DNA of 64,000 nucleotides, from contig NZ_CP043930.1 of NCBI RefSeq assembly GCF_009720525.1, positions 2,946,501-3,010,500 of the forward strand, in the 5' to 3' direction. Positions 53,766-61,091 of this stretch are shown here, one piece after another. The stretch is from Gimesia benthica (lineage in GTDB: Bacteria; Planctomycetota; Planctomycetia; Planctomycetales; Planctomycetaceae). How positions within the stretch are numbered: the first letter of the stretch is position 1; each line of letters starts with the position of its first letter. The notes under the pieces are model-generated. The model saw only the letters and a list, made by a program, of their open reading frames with translations, was not told the origin of the DNA and did not search any database. The position numbers and the translations under genes were made by a program.

Positions 53766-55172
53766 TTACTTGCCCATAACCAGTTCCCGTAACGTCTGCA
53801 TCAGCACATCCTCGACTTCCGGTGCCGTACGTGAAACGCGGCCGGTTTCGTAGCCTCCCTGGGCATACGCGATCGTCGTGCCGATATAACCGGGGCCCTG
53901 ATCTCCATAAGCGGCCATGCAGACGAAATCCTCGGGGGCCATTTTCTGCGCTGCGAGCTGATATTCCACGAACAGTTCGCCCGGCATTTGGACCACCTGG
54001 GCTGGTCCGATTTTCAGGCGGGTGATGTCGATCGTCTCTCCAGCCTGTGTCCGTTTCAGATAATCCAGATCGCGGGCAGCCCGGATACGATCGGTGATCC
54101 GTCCCTGGGGATTTTTTAAAATCGTAGTGAGCTTGTCCTCATCAAGGGTATCCCGCAGCGGAAGCAGTACCGGTTTCACACTCCAGCTGACATCTTGTGC
54201 TGTTACCGGTGTTTTTTCGGTCGACTTCCAGGCGGCTTGCATCCCGTCTGCCAGTCGTTGTGCGAGCAGAGGGCGATTCTCCGGATCACCGTTGTTGTAT
54301 TTTCCAGCACCGATGTTGCCTCCTGCTCCATCAAAATGAATCTGCAGTGCGCCGGGCAACTGTTTTTCATGCAGTCCCCGCGCCAGGCCCACCGTGTCAC
54401 AACTGATGCCGCCACGTCCGTAATAACTTTGTGGATGGGTCGCGTAGTAACTGAGTACGACCACAGGCTGATCCCCGTCCCACAGGCTGAGCAGACGGAC
54501 ATAAGGATCGATCACACCTTCCGGTGCCTTGATGGCAGCCAGGTTTCGGGATGAACTGAAACGTACGATTTTCACTTTGCCATCCGGCCCCAGGATGCGA
54601 CGGTTGGAAGCGAACTGCTTCACCTTCCCTTTTCCGGTTCCGACATGGGTCACGGGGCGGGCCTGTTTCAGACTCTGCTGTGCCGCTTCGATCGTACGCT
54701 GCATCACATCTTTCAAATACTCATCCTGGTACATCACCCCATCCAGGCCGTTCTCTTTGAGCCGTTGATTCGCCGTGATATCGACACCGGGTGCGTCATG
54801 CTGATGCAGGCAGTGAACCGCACAATGGTCGGGCGATGTCCCCACCGCTGCCGCCAGTGCTTTCTTCCATTCATCCTGGGCACCGTTGTTCGCTCCCACC
54901 CAGTCCAGGGCCAGCAGGACGACCGGTTGATCTCCGCCCAGCAGAATCATGCCGCGGGCACTTAACGGATCCACTACTTTTTTAGCCGGTGCAATGTGCC
55001 CGTAACAGAGCGGATGCCCGATGGGGGGTGTGATGTCGATCGCAAACGTCGCGACTTTGAGTGTCCCTTCCTTTGACTGTTTTGTGGAATCTTCTGCGAA
55101 GACAGGGACCACCATCAATATCAGAGAACAGAGACTGAGGACGATCATACGGGGCAGGGACTTTACGGACAT
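53766..55172 (-). CDS. Secreted neutral/alkaline ceramidase-like protein
   Basis: A 468-residue exported protein (signal peptide to about residue 26, cleavage near VFAEDS). It resembles the N-terminal domain of neutral ceramidases: KVATFAIDITPPIGHPLCYG at the start and CAVHCLHQHDAPGVDI with His residues for metal binding. VVVLSYYATHPQSYYGRGG also holds a zinc ligand pattern. The family's C-terminal immunoglobulin-like domain is missing, so the enzyme is shorter than human or Pseudomonas ceramidases. Activity on ceramide is not established; this subgroup is common in planctomycetes. AGGAAAG precedes the ATG. Confidence 0.78.
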   Translation of the reverse strand: MSVKSLPRMIVLSLCSLILMVVPVFAEDSTKQSKEGTLKVATFAIDITPPIGHPLCYGHIAPAKKVVDPLSARGMILLGGDQPVVLLALDWVGANNGAQDEWKKALAAAVGTSPDHCAVHCLHQHDAPGVDITANQRLKENGLDGVMYQDEYLKDVMQRTIEAAQQSLKQARPVTHVGTGKGKVKQFASNRRILGPDGKVKIVRFSSSRNLAAIKAPEGVIDPYVRLLSLWDGDQPVVVLSYYATHPQSYYGRGGISCDTVGLARGLHEKQLPGALQIHFDGAGGNIGAGKYNNGDPENRPLLAQRLADGMQAAWKSTEKTPVTAQDVSWSVKPVLLPLRDTLDEDKLTTILKNPQGRITDRIRAARDLDYLKRTQAGETIDITRLKIGPAQVVQMPGELFVEYQLAAQKMAPEDFVCMAAYGDQGPGYIGTTIAYAQGGYETGRVSRTAPEVEDVLMQTLRELVMGK

Positions 55173-55317
55173 CGGTTGACTTTCCTGAGAATTTGGGTGT
55201 GAGGATAGTTTCGGATGGAAGCAGATAGTATAACAGATTTTTGATTCGTCTGCCCAATCCCGATGATCAACTTCTGTTGAGAATATTCCGTTCCGCTCCC
55301 GTCATATTGACTACCAC

Positions 55318-56529
55318 ATGCCTCGTTTTTTTTACGGTAACTTTGATTTCGAACATCAGCTCGCCGGGGAGACGTATGGCACTTCGACCGGCGCAGCAGC
55401 CTCGCTCACATCGAGCCTGGCCTGTTGCTGGCTGGGCCTGGCCGAGGCGAGAGATCAGATTTATTTACCGGCGACTCTTCCCCGGGAATTTACAGAACAA
55501 CTGGCGACATCCGGATTCCCCCCTGTTGAGTTCACGTCTGAGTGGCCCCCCGTCGAAGCAGCCCGCTCCCTGACGTTCATTCCCTGGGGGTGGTCTAATG
55601 AAGTGGCAAAGCTCGCAGAAGCGAAAGGCTTCTCCATTGAGACGGGCGTCCTGTCTGCTGCGAGTACGGTCAACGCGCGTTCTTTCTCATTCCAGCTGGA
55701 AACGGACTGGGGACTAGCTCTGCCCGGCAGCTGTCGCGTCGAAAGCCTGGAATCTCTGGAACAGGCGCTGCGAGCCTTCCCTGATTCAGACGACTCCAGC
55801 TGGGTATTGAAAGCGAACTTCAGCATGTCGGCCCGGGAACGCATGTGCGGACGCGGCTCGAAGCTCAGCGAACCAATCCGAGGCTGGGCCGCAAAACGAC
55901 TGACACAGGGACAACCCCTGTTTCTGGAACCGTGGGTCGAGCGGATGAGTGAAGCTGGAATTCAAATGGAAATCCCCTCTAGGGGTGAACCGAAGCTCGT
56001 CGGGCTGACGGTGCTGCTGAATGATACGCGCGGTCAGTATCGTGGCAGCCGTATCAACGTCGATGATTCGACACTTCAACAATGGCAACCCGCGATTGAC
56101 GTCGCACAACGGGTCGCCTGCGCCGTTCAGCAGACTGGCTATACAGGACCAGTGGGCATCGATGCGATGCAGTACCGCGATGCTGAGGGAAACACGCGAT
56201 TACGACCGCTGCAGGATCTCAATGCACGGTATACCATGGGGCGACTCGCGCTCGGTTTTCAGCGATTCCTGACTGCAGACCAGGTTGCCAGCTGGCTGCA
56301 CTTCCCCTGGAAAGAGTCGTATGGTATCGACTTTTCAAACTGGTTAAGATGTGTGACACAACAGTTGCCGAGCGATGTCAGTGTGCGACCAACTTCTCCC
56401 GATCGAATTGAGGGGCAGCCTCCACGTCTGGCCAGTCTCTTGTTGATCGCGGAAAATGCGACAGACCTGCTCACATCTGAAGCAGCGTTGTATGACGCGC
56501 ATAATAACCTGAATCAAACGACCGGTTGA
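55318..56529 (+). CDS. ATP-grasp-like ligase of unknown substrate
   Basis: A 403-residue protein. The second half carries ATP-grasp features: WVLKANFSMSARERMCGRG (lysine at the ATP site), LFLEPWVERMSE, GPVGIDAM and QDLNARYTMGRLA, where the Asn-Ala-Arg triplet resembles metal-binding residues of this fold. The N-terminal third (GNFDFEHQLAG) is unassigned. It is 37 bases upstream of a flippase-like membrane gene, so it probably makes or activates a lipid-linked precursor. Peptide-ligase and carboxylate-amine activity are possible. Confidence 0.7.
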   Translation: MPRFFYGNFDFEHQLAGETYGTSTGAAASLTSSLACCWLGLAEARDQIYLPATLPREFTEQLATSGFPPVEFTSEWPPVEAARSLTFIPWGWSNEVAKLAEAKGFSIETGVLSAASTVNARSFSFQLETDWGLALPGSCRVESLESLEQALRAFPDSDDSSWVLKANFSMSARERMCGRGSKLSEPIRGWAAKRLTQGQPLFLEPWVERMSEAGIQMEIPSRGEPKLVGLTVLLNDTRGQYRGSRINVDDSTLQQWQPAIDVAQRVACAVQQTGYTGPVGIDAMQYRDAEGNTRLRPLQDLNARYTMGRLALGFQRFLTADQVASWLHFPWKESYGIDFSNWLRCVTQQLPSDVSVRPTSPDRIEGQPPRLASLLLIAENATDLLTSEAALYDAHNNLNQTTG

Positions 56530-56566
56530 GACGTCACGATTGAACAAACAGAATTGACCAGACTTC

Positions 56567-57991
56567 ATGAGCGAACAGCGGGAACCTCAACCACATCAGC
56601 GTAGCTGGCCTCGGCGACTCCTGAACCGCATGGAAGTCAACCGGGCCGTCTTTTATGCGCTGGTCAGTCGGGGCTGGCAGTTCGTATCAGGCCCGGTGAC
56701 GATGTTGCTGATCGTCGCTTTTTTCTCCAGTGAATTGCAGGGCTATTATTATACCTTTGGTGCACTGGTCGCATTGCAGACGTTTGTCGAAATGGGAATG
56801 CAGGTCGTAACCCTTTATCTGACGAGCCATGAATGGTCGAAGCTGGAAATTGATGAGCGGGGATATCTGATCGGAGAAGAGGCAGCTCTCTCCCGGATGC
56901 GCAGTCTGGCGGCCCTGGTTCTTAAATGGTACAGCATCGCCGGACTGTTCTTTGTCGGAGGTATCGGCATCGCAGGTTACTGGTTCTTTCAGTCGCAACC
57001 TGCAGATGGCGTTTACTGGCAGGGCCCCTGGTACTGCATTGTCGGACTCACCGCGCTGACACTCGTCGCCACTCCCTGCCTGACACTGCTGGATGGCTGT
57101 GATCAGGTTTCGGTAACCAATCGCTATCGCGCCTTTCAGAGTGTCACGGCCACCCTGGTTGTCTGGATCGCGATCTCCAGTGGCGCGGGACTCTGGACCA
57201 GTGTTGCCATCTGTGCCGTCCGCCTGTTCTGGGAACTCTGGTTGATTGGCGTGCGCTATCGTCGTTTTTTTGCTTCCCTGCTGCCGGCACGCTCCGGCCC
57301 CGGCGTCAGCTGGTCGGAAGAGGTCTGGCCTCTACACTGGAAGCTGGCAATCCAGGCGATGGCAACCTACTTCACCAGTTCATTTGTGATTCCCCTGATG
57401 TTTGAATACCAGGGCCCGGAGGTCGCCGGCCAGCTGGGTCTGACCTGGACTGCCCTGCTGACACTGCAAATGGCCGCCTATTCCTGGATGCTGAGTCGGG
57501 CACCCCTGTTTGGTTCGCTGGTAGCCCAAAACAATCTCCAGGAATTCAAGCGGGTGTTCTGGCGTCTGTTCCAGGTCTCCACGCAGGTCCTGATTGTAGG
57601 AGGGACGCTGTTCTGTCTGATTGTCTGGATCCTGCAACTGCTCCAGGGAACGGAACTTCCGGAGTCCTGGAGTATTCTGCAGCCCCTCTGGGATCTGGTT
57701 CATAAATTACAGCGTCGGATTCTCCCCCTGTATCCGACGGTCCTGCTGGCACTCGCCCTGATTCCGATTCATATCGCCCAGTGTGTGATGGCGTATATCC
57801 GCCCCTTTAAGCAGGAACCCTTCCTGTTCCTCAATACCGGTTCGCAACTCATCACCGGAGGGCTGGTCTGGTACCTGGGAAAAACCTACGGGCCGGTGGG
57901 CGCGGGCTGGGGTTTTCTACTGACTGGCCTGCTGCTGACCATTCCCGGATTTTTATTCATCCTGAAACGGTTTACTCAAAAACAGTTGTGA
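56567..57991 (+). CDS. Flippase-like polytopic membrane protein
   Basis: A 474-residue inner-membrane protein with about 12 hydrophobic helices, starting after a basic N-terminus (PHQRSWPRRLLNRMEV). It looks like the polysaccharide flippase (Wzx/MOP) superfamily: LKLAIQAM-type central segment (HWKLAIQAMATYFTSSF) and QMAAYSWMLSRAPLFGSL. It is cotranscribed with the ATP-grasp gene. Together they could produce and export a small lipid-linked or peptide-linked compound. Family assignment is moderate. Confidence 0.75.
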   Translation: MSEQREPQPHQRSWPRRLLNRMEVNRAVFYALVSRGWQFVSGPVTMLLIVAFFSSELQGYYYTFGALVALQTFVEMGMQVVTLYLTSHEWSKLEIDERGYLIGEEAALSRMRSLAALVLKWYSIAGLFFVGGIGIAGYWFFQSQPADGVYWQGPWYCIVGLTALTLVATPCLTLLDGCDQVSVTNRYRAFQSVTATLVVWIAISSGAGLWTSVAICAVRLFWELWLIGVRYRRFFASLLPARSGPGVSWSEEVWPLHWKLAIQAMATYFTSSFVIPLMFEYQGPEVAGQLGLTWTALLTLQMAAYSWMLSRAPLFGSLVAQNNLQEFKRVFWRLFQVSTQVLIVGGTLFCLIVWILQLLQGTELPESWSILQPLWDLVHKLQRRILPLYPTVLLALALIPIHIAQCVMAYIRPFKQEPFLFLNTGSQLITGGLVWYLGKTYGPVGAGWGFLLTGLLLTIPGFLFILKRFTQKQL

Positions 57992-58293
57992 TCCGGTGCG
58001 TTGTCCATTCGCTGCTTTACTCCAGAAATTTGTTGACAGATAGAATTCAGCCGTTTACCATCAGGCAATATACATGGATTCATTTATATCATCTCTTATG
58101 GTCTCAAGTTTATACCTTTTCATTTCTGTATTTGATTGAGCCCATTAATTGCAAACCGGTTTCTGTCGGGCCAGTACATCAGGCTTTGAGACGGAGACGT
58201 TCTCGACGGTATTTCACCACTTGAACTGACAAAGTACTTTCTCACTCACAGTCAGTGTCAACTGTTTTCACCTGCGCATTGAAGGAGTCTGCT
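57992..58293. other. Upstream region of the tandem secretin-domain cluster
   Basis: 302 bases containing a possible sigma-70 promoter (see the promoter entry) and ending in GAAGGAG before the ATG of the first paralogue. No gene is recognised. Confidence 0.5.
58033..58061 (+). promoter_or_regulatory. Putative sigma-70 promoter of the tandem paralogue cluster
   Basis: A perfect -35 box TTGACA at 58033-58038 and a -10 box TACCAT (4 of 6 matches) at 58056-58061 with 17 bases between them. It would drive transcription of the three paralogues, about 230 bases upstream of the first ATG. Sequence match only. Confidence 0.4.
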
Positions 58294-59121
58294 ATGCGAG
58301 CGTTATTCATTGCCACTTCTATTTGTCTGATGTGCATTGGCACGACGCTACCGATCACTGCCCAGGCAGAAGACAAGCCAGCAAAGCCAACCTTAAAAAC
58401 GGTTAACTGGCCTGTTAAATTCACAGTTAAGCAAAAGCAGGCAGCGGTTCCACAACAGGTCGTTAAGGTCAAACAGCCGTTCTATCCGGAACTAAATCCC
58501 CGCGTACAGCAAATTCAGGATGCTCTCAATACCAACACGAGAGCCAACTTTCCCAATGTCCCCCTCACTCAGGCACTTAATGAAATCCAGAAGCAGCATG
58601 GCATTAATATGTATGTCTCGGGATCAGCATTGAAAGAACTCGGAATCACTGCCGATGAGCCTGTTAATGTTTCCCTGCATGGGGTATCTCTCAAATCGGC
58701 GTTAAAAATCATTCTGGAGCCGCTGGGACTGGCCTATGAAATTGACCAGGAAGTCCTCAAGATCACCACACAGGCAGAAGTCGACCGCCATCTGATAACG
58801 CGGATTTACCCGGTCGGCATTCTGTGCCATTCTGCTGAAGAATACGAGGCCATCGAAAAAGCGATCGGCACTGCCTGTCGGCCGAACATCTGGGCCCGAC
58901 GTCAACGACTCTCGGCCCAATCCCAGGTCATGAGCACTCCTGCACCATCGCCTTTCGCTGCACCAACTGGAATGCTCAGTTCTTCCATCACGGCCGTCCC
59001 CCAGTGCCAGGCTCTGGTAGTTAATGAGACAGAGGAAATCCATGAGAAAATCGTGGAGCTGCTCACGCAATTACGGCAGGTTCGTCAGATTCAGATGAGA
59101 GCAGTCCCGGAAACGAATTGA
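58294..59121 (+). CDS. STN/secretin-N-domain protein, paralogue 1
   Basis: A 275-residue exported protein (signal peptide MRALFIATSICLMCIG, cleavage near AQAEDK) with GAAGGAG seven bases before the ATG. After a Lys-rich linker, KQPFYPELNP begins a shared domain. Residues 85-175 form an STN-like beta-alpha-beta unit (DEPVNVSLHGVSLKSALKII then TRIYPVGILC). A short linker at 200-235 is Pro/Ser-rich. The last 40 residues (AVPQCQALVVNETEEIHEK then IVELLTQLR) look like the secretin N1 domain. No secretin barrel follows. It is the first of three tandem paralogues. Confidence 0.8.
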   Translation: MRALFIATSICLMCIGTTLPITAQAEDKPAKPTLKTVNWPVKFTVKQKQAAVPQQVVKVKQPFYPELNPRVQQIQDALNTNTRANFPNVPLTQALNEIQKQHGINMYVSGSALKELGITADEPVNVSLHGVSLKSALKIILEPLGLAYEIDQEVLKITTQAEVDRHLITRIYPVGILCHSAEEYEAIEKAIGTACRPNIWARRQRLSAQSQVMSTPAPSPFAAPTGMLSSSITAVPQCQALVVNETEEIHEKIVELLTQLRQVRQIQMRAVPETN

Positions 59122-59165
59122 AGTTCAGTCAGACATTCACCCCTGAAAATCAATTGGAGTAAAGC

Positions 59166-60053
59166 GTGTTACAAACTGGAAAACGCAGAATAACCTGGAC
59201 GCTGCTGGGACTCCTTGCAGGCGGATTATTAGTTACAGCCCAGGCTGAAGACAAACAGCAGACTAAAGCCAGGCAGGCTAAAAAACCAGCTCCGCCAGCG
59301 GTTGCCTCCGATTTAGCGACAGCAACAGCACAAACGGCCCCGACAAAACAGATCTTTTTCCCCCCTCTCACAAAGTTTGAAAAAGAGTTTCAGGAAAAGC
59401 TCAATGAAACGGTCGCCGCAGAATTCGTCGATGCCGCTCTGAGCGACGTCATCACGTTTTACCAGGACTCTACGGGTATCAACTTTGTGATTTTTGCTAA
59501 TGTTCTGGAAGAGGAAGGGCTGACAACCGATGAGCCGGTCAACATCTCTGTCGAGAATATCTCGCTCAAAACAGCCTTGGATCTGATCTTAAATCCGCTC
59601 GATCTCTCGTACGTCGCCGACCGAGATGTGGTCATAATCACTAGCCGATCTCACGCTGAGGATATGCTGAAAACACGCGTCTACCCGGTAGGTGATTTAT
59701 GTCAGACCCCCATCGATTACCTGATGCTGGAATCGGTCATCAAAAACACCAGTGTGGGCAGATGGCGGACGCTTAAAAGTGAAGTCACCCCCAGTCAGCA
59801 GGCGGGAGGTGGATTCGGAGGCGGTGGTGGTATAGGTGGCGGCGCTGGGGATGCTGGAGGCGGTTTCTTCCAGGTTTCCGATCAAAATGGCATGAACGCA
59901 GTACTGGGAGCCAGTCTGTACCACGATGACGATGGTGGAACCGTCTCGATCGTGCCGCAAAGCAAAGCCCTGGTCATCTGCCAGACTTACCACGCTCATA
60001 ATGCAATCGTTGAATTGTTGACCCAACTCCGGGAAGCCCGCGATGTGAATTGA
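59166..60053 (+). CDS. STN/secretin-N-domain protein, paralogue 2 with Gly-rich linker
   Basis: A 295-residue paralogue starting at GTG 59166 after a GGAG, 44 bases behind the first copy. Signal peptide with cleavage near VTAQAEDK. The same sequence of blocks occurs: KQIFFPPLT, DEPVNISVENISLKTALDLI, TRVYPVGDLCQT, then a linker, VSIVPQSKALVICQTYHAHN and IVELLTQLREAR. Between them is a glycine run (about residues 215-236) that is absent from copies 1 and 3, and an acidic loop. The order of motifs is the same in all copies. Confidence 0.8.
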   Translation: MLQTGKRRITWTLLGLLAGGLLVTAQAEDKQQTKARQAKKPAPPAVASDLATATAQTAPTKQIFFPPLTKFEKEFQEKLNETVAAEFVDAALSDVITFYQDSTGINFVIFANVLEEEGLTTDEPVNISVENISLKTALDLILNPLDLSYVADRDVVIITSRSHAEDMLKTRVYPVGDLCQTPIDYLMLESVIKNTSVGRWRTLKSEVTPSQQAGGGFGGGGGIGGGAGDAGGGFFQVSDQNGMNAVLGASLYHDDDGGTVSIVPQSKALVICQTYHAHNAIVELLTQLREARDVN

Positions 60054-60131
60054 TCCATTAGATTAACGTATGGATTTCATTTGACCCTGCTTGGCAACCA
60101 AACCACATTCATTCAAAAACAGGAGACTAAG

Positions 60132-61028
60132 ATGACAGTATATAAGCGACGCAAGATCAGATGCGCCGCACTGGCAATGCTCGTCGGCAGCGTGGTCGTT
60201 TCCGGCTGGTCCATTAGCCTGGCTCTGGGAGATAAAAAACCATCCAAGCTGATAACCAGTTCAGCAGATAAGAACATCGCTAAAAAAACGACTCTGAAAC
60301 AATCGTTTTACCCCGCGTTGACGGCACGCGAAGAAAATCTGGAGGCGGCACTGCAGGCAGAGACAGAAGCGAATTTCCCGGAGATTCCCTTGGATGAAGT
60401 CATGACCTATTTCAGTGAACTCCACAATGTTCCTGTTGTCATTCAGGCCCAGGACCTGGGAGCAATTGGTTTGACGCCTGAAGAGCCCATCGACACTCGA
60501 CTCAAAAACATCACCTTTGAAAATGCATTGGAACAGATTCTGGATCCCCTCAATCTGACCTACGTAGTCGATCGGGATTTGATCCTGATTACTTCGCAAG
60601 CCAAAGCTGACGCAACCTTCAAAACACGCGTATATCCTGTGGGAGATCTCTGTCAGACGGATGATGATTACCAGGCCCTGATTGCAGCCATTCAGAAAGC
60701 AAACCTTGGCATCTGGGAACGCACTGGGAAATCATCTCAGGCAATCAATTCGGCTCAGAACAAAAAGGGAACTCCCAACTCTGAGAAAGATAACGGATTT
60801 TTCAACATCCAGGGGAGCGTCATCGTAGAAGTCGCCAGCCCGCTGCAGGGTGATACTTCAGGGAAAAAGCACAATCCCGGCAGTACGCATCCGAACTACA
60901 CGGGTACGATTTCGGCGGTGCCTCATTCGAAATCTCTGGTCATCAGCCAGACGTACCATACCCACAAGGCAATCGTAGAACTTTTAACCCAACTCCGGAA
61001 ATCCCGGGCTGATCAAAGAGGTAACTAG
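60132..61028 (+). CDS. STN/secretin-N-domain protein, paralogue 3
   Basis: A 298-residue paralogue starting at ATG 60132 (MTVYKRRKIRC), preceded by AGGAG; the earlier frame start at 60081 is rejected. Signal helix ALAMLVGSVVVSGW. Blocks: KQSFYPALT, EEPIDTRLKNITFENALEQI, TRVYPVGDLCQT, a Lys/Ser/Asn-rich linker, and ISAVPHSKSLVISQTYHTHK before IVELLTQLRKSR. Copies 2 and 3 share the exact TRVYPVGDLCQT and IVELLTQLR segments, so they look closer to each other than to copy 1. A hairpin follows in the convergent gap. Confidence 0.8.
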   Translation: MTVYKRRKIRCAALAMLVGSVVVSGWSISLALGDKKPSKLITSSADKNIAKKTTLKQSFYPALTAREENLEAALQAETEANFPEIPLDEVMTYFSELHNVPVVIQAQDLGAIGLTPEEPIDTRLKNITFENALEQILDPLNLTYVVDRDLILITSQAKADATFKTRVYPVGDLCQTDDDYQALIAAIQKANLGIWERTGKSSQAINSAQNKKGTPNSEKDNGFFNIQGSVIVEVASPLQGDTSGKKHNPGSTHPNYTGTISAVPHSKSLVISQTYHTHKAIVELLTQLRKSRADQRGN

Positions 61029-61043
61029 TTAGAGAGCAGCGTA

Positions 61044-61082
61044 AGAAAACAGGAAGCGGACCGAGGGGAGCAGCCCGCTTCC
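61044..61082 (-). terminator. Terminator hairpin in the convergent gap at 61 kb
   Basis: A perfect 8-base-pair GGAAGCGG/CCGCTTCC stem (61052-61082) with a 15-base loop. On the minus strand TGTTTTCTT follows, so it mainly fits termination of the haem-binding dehydrogenase gene. Confidence 0.6.
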
Positions 61083-61091
61083 CGGGGAGAC

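Noticed and set aside
57988-58224. A 78-codon frame overlapping the flippase stop
   Set aside because: Start codon is not ATG, composition is AT-rich noise and it overlaps the probable promoter of the paralogue cluster.
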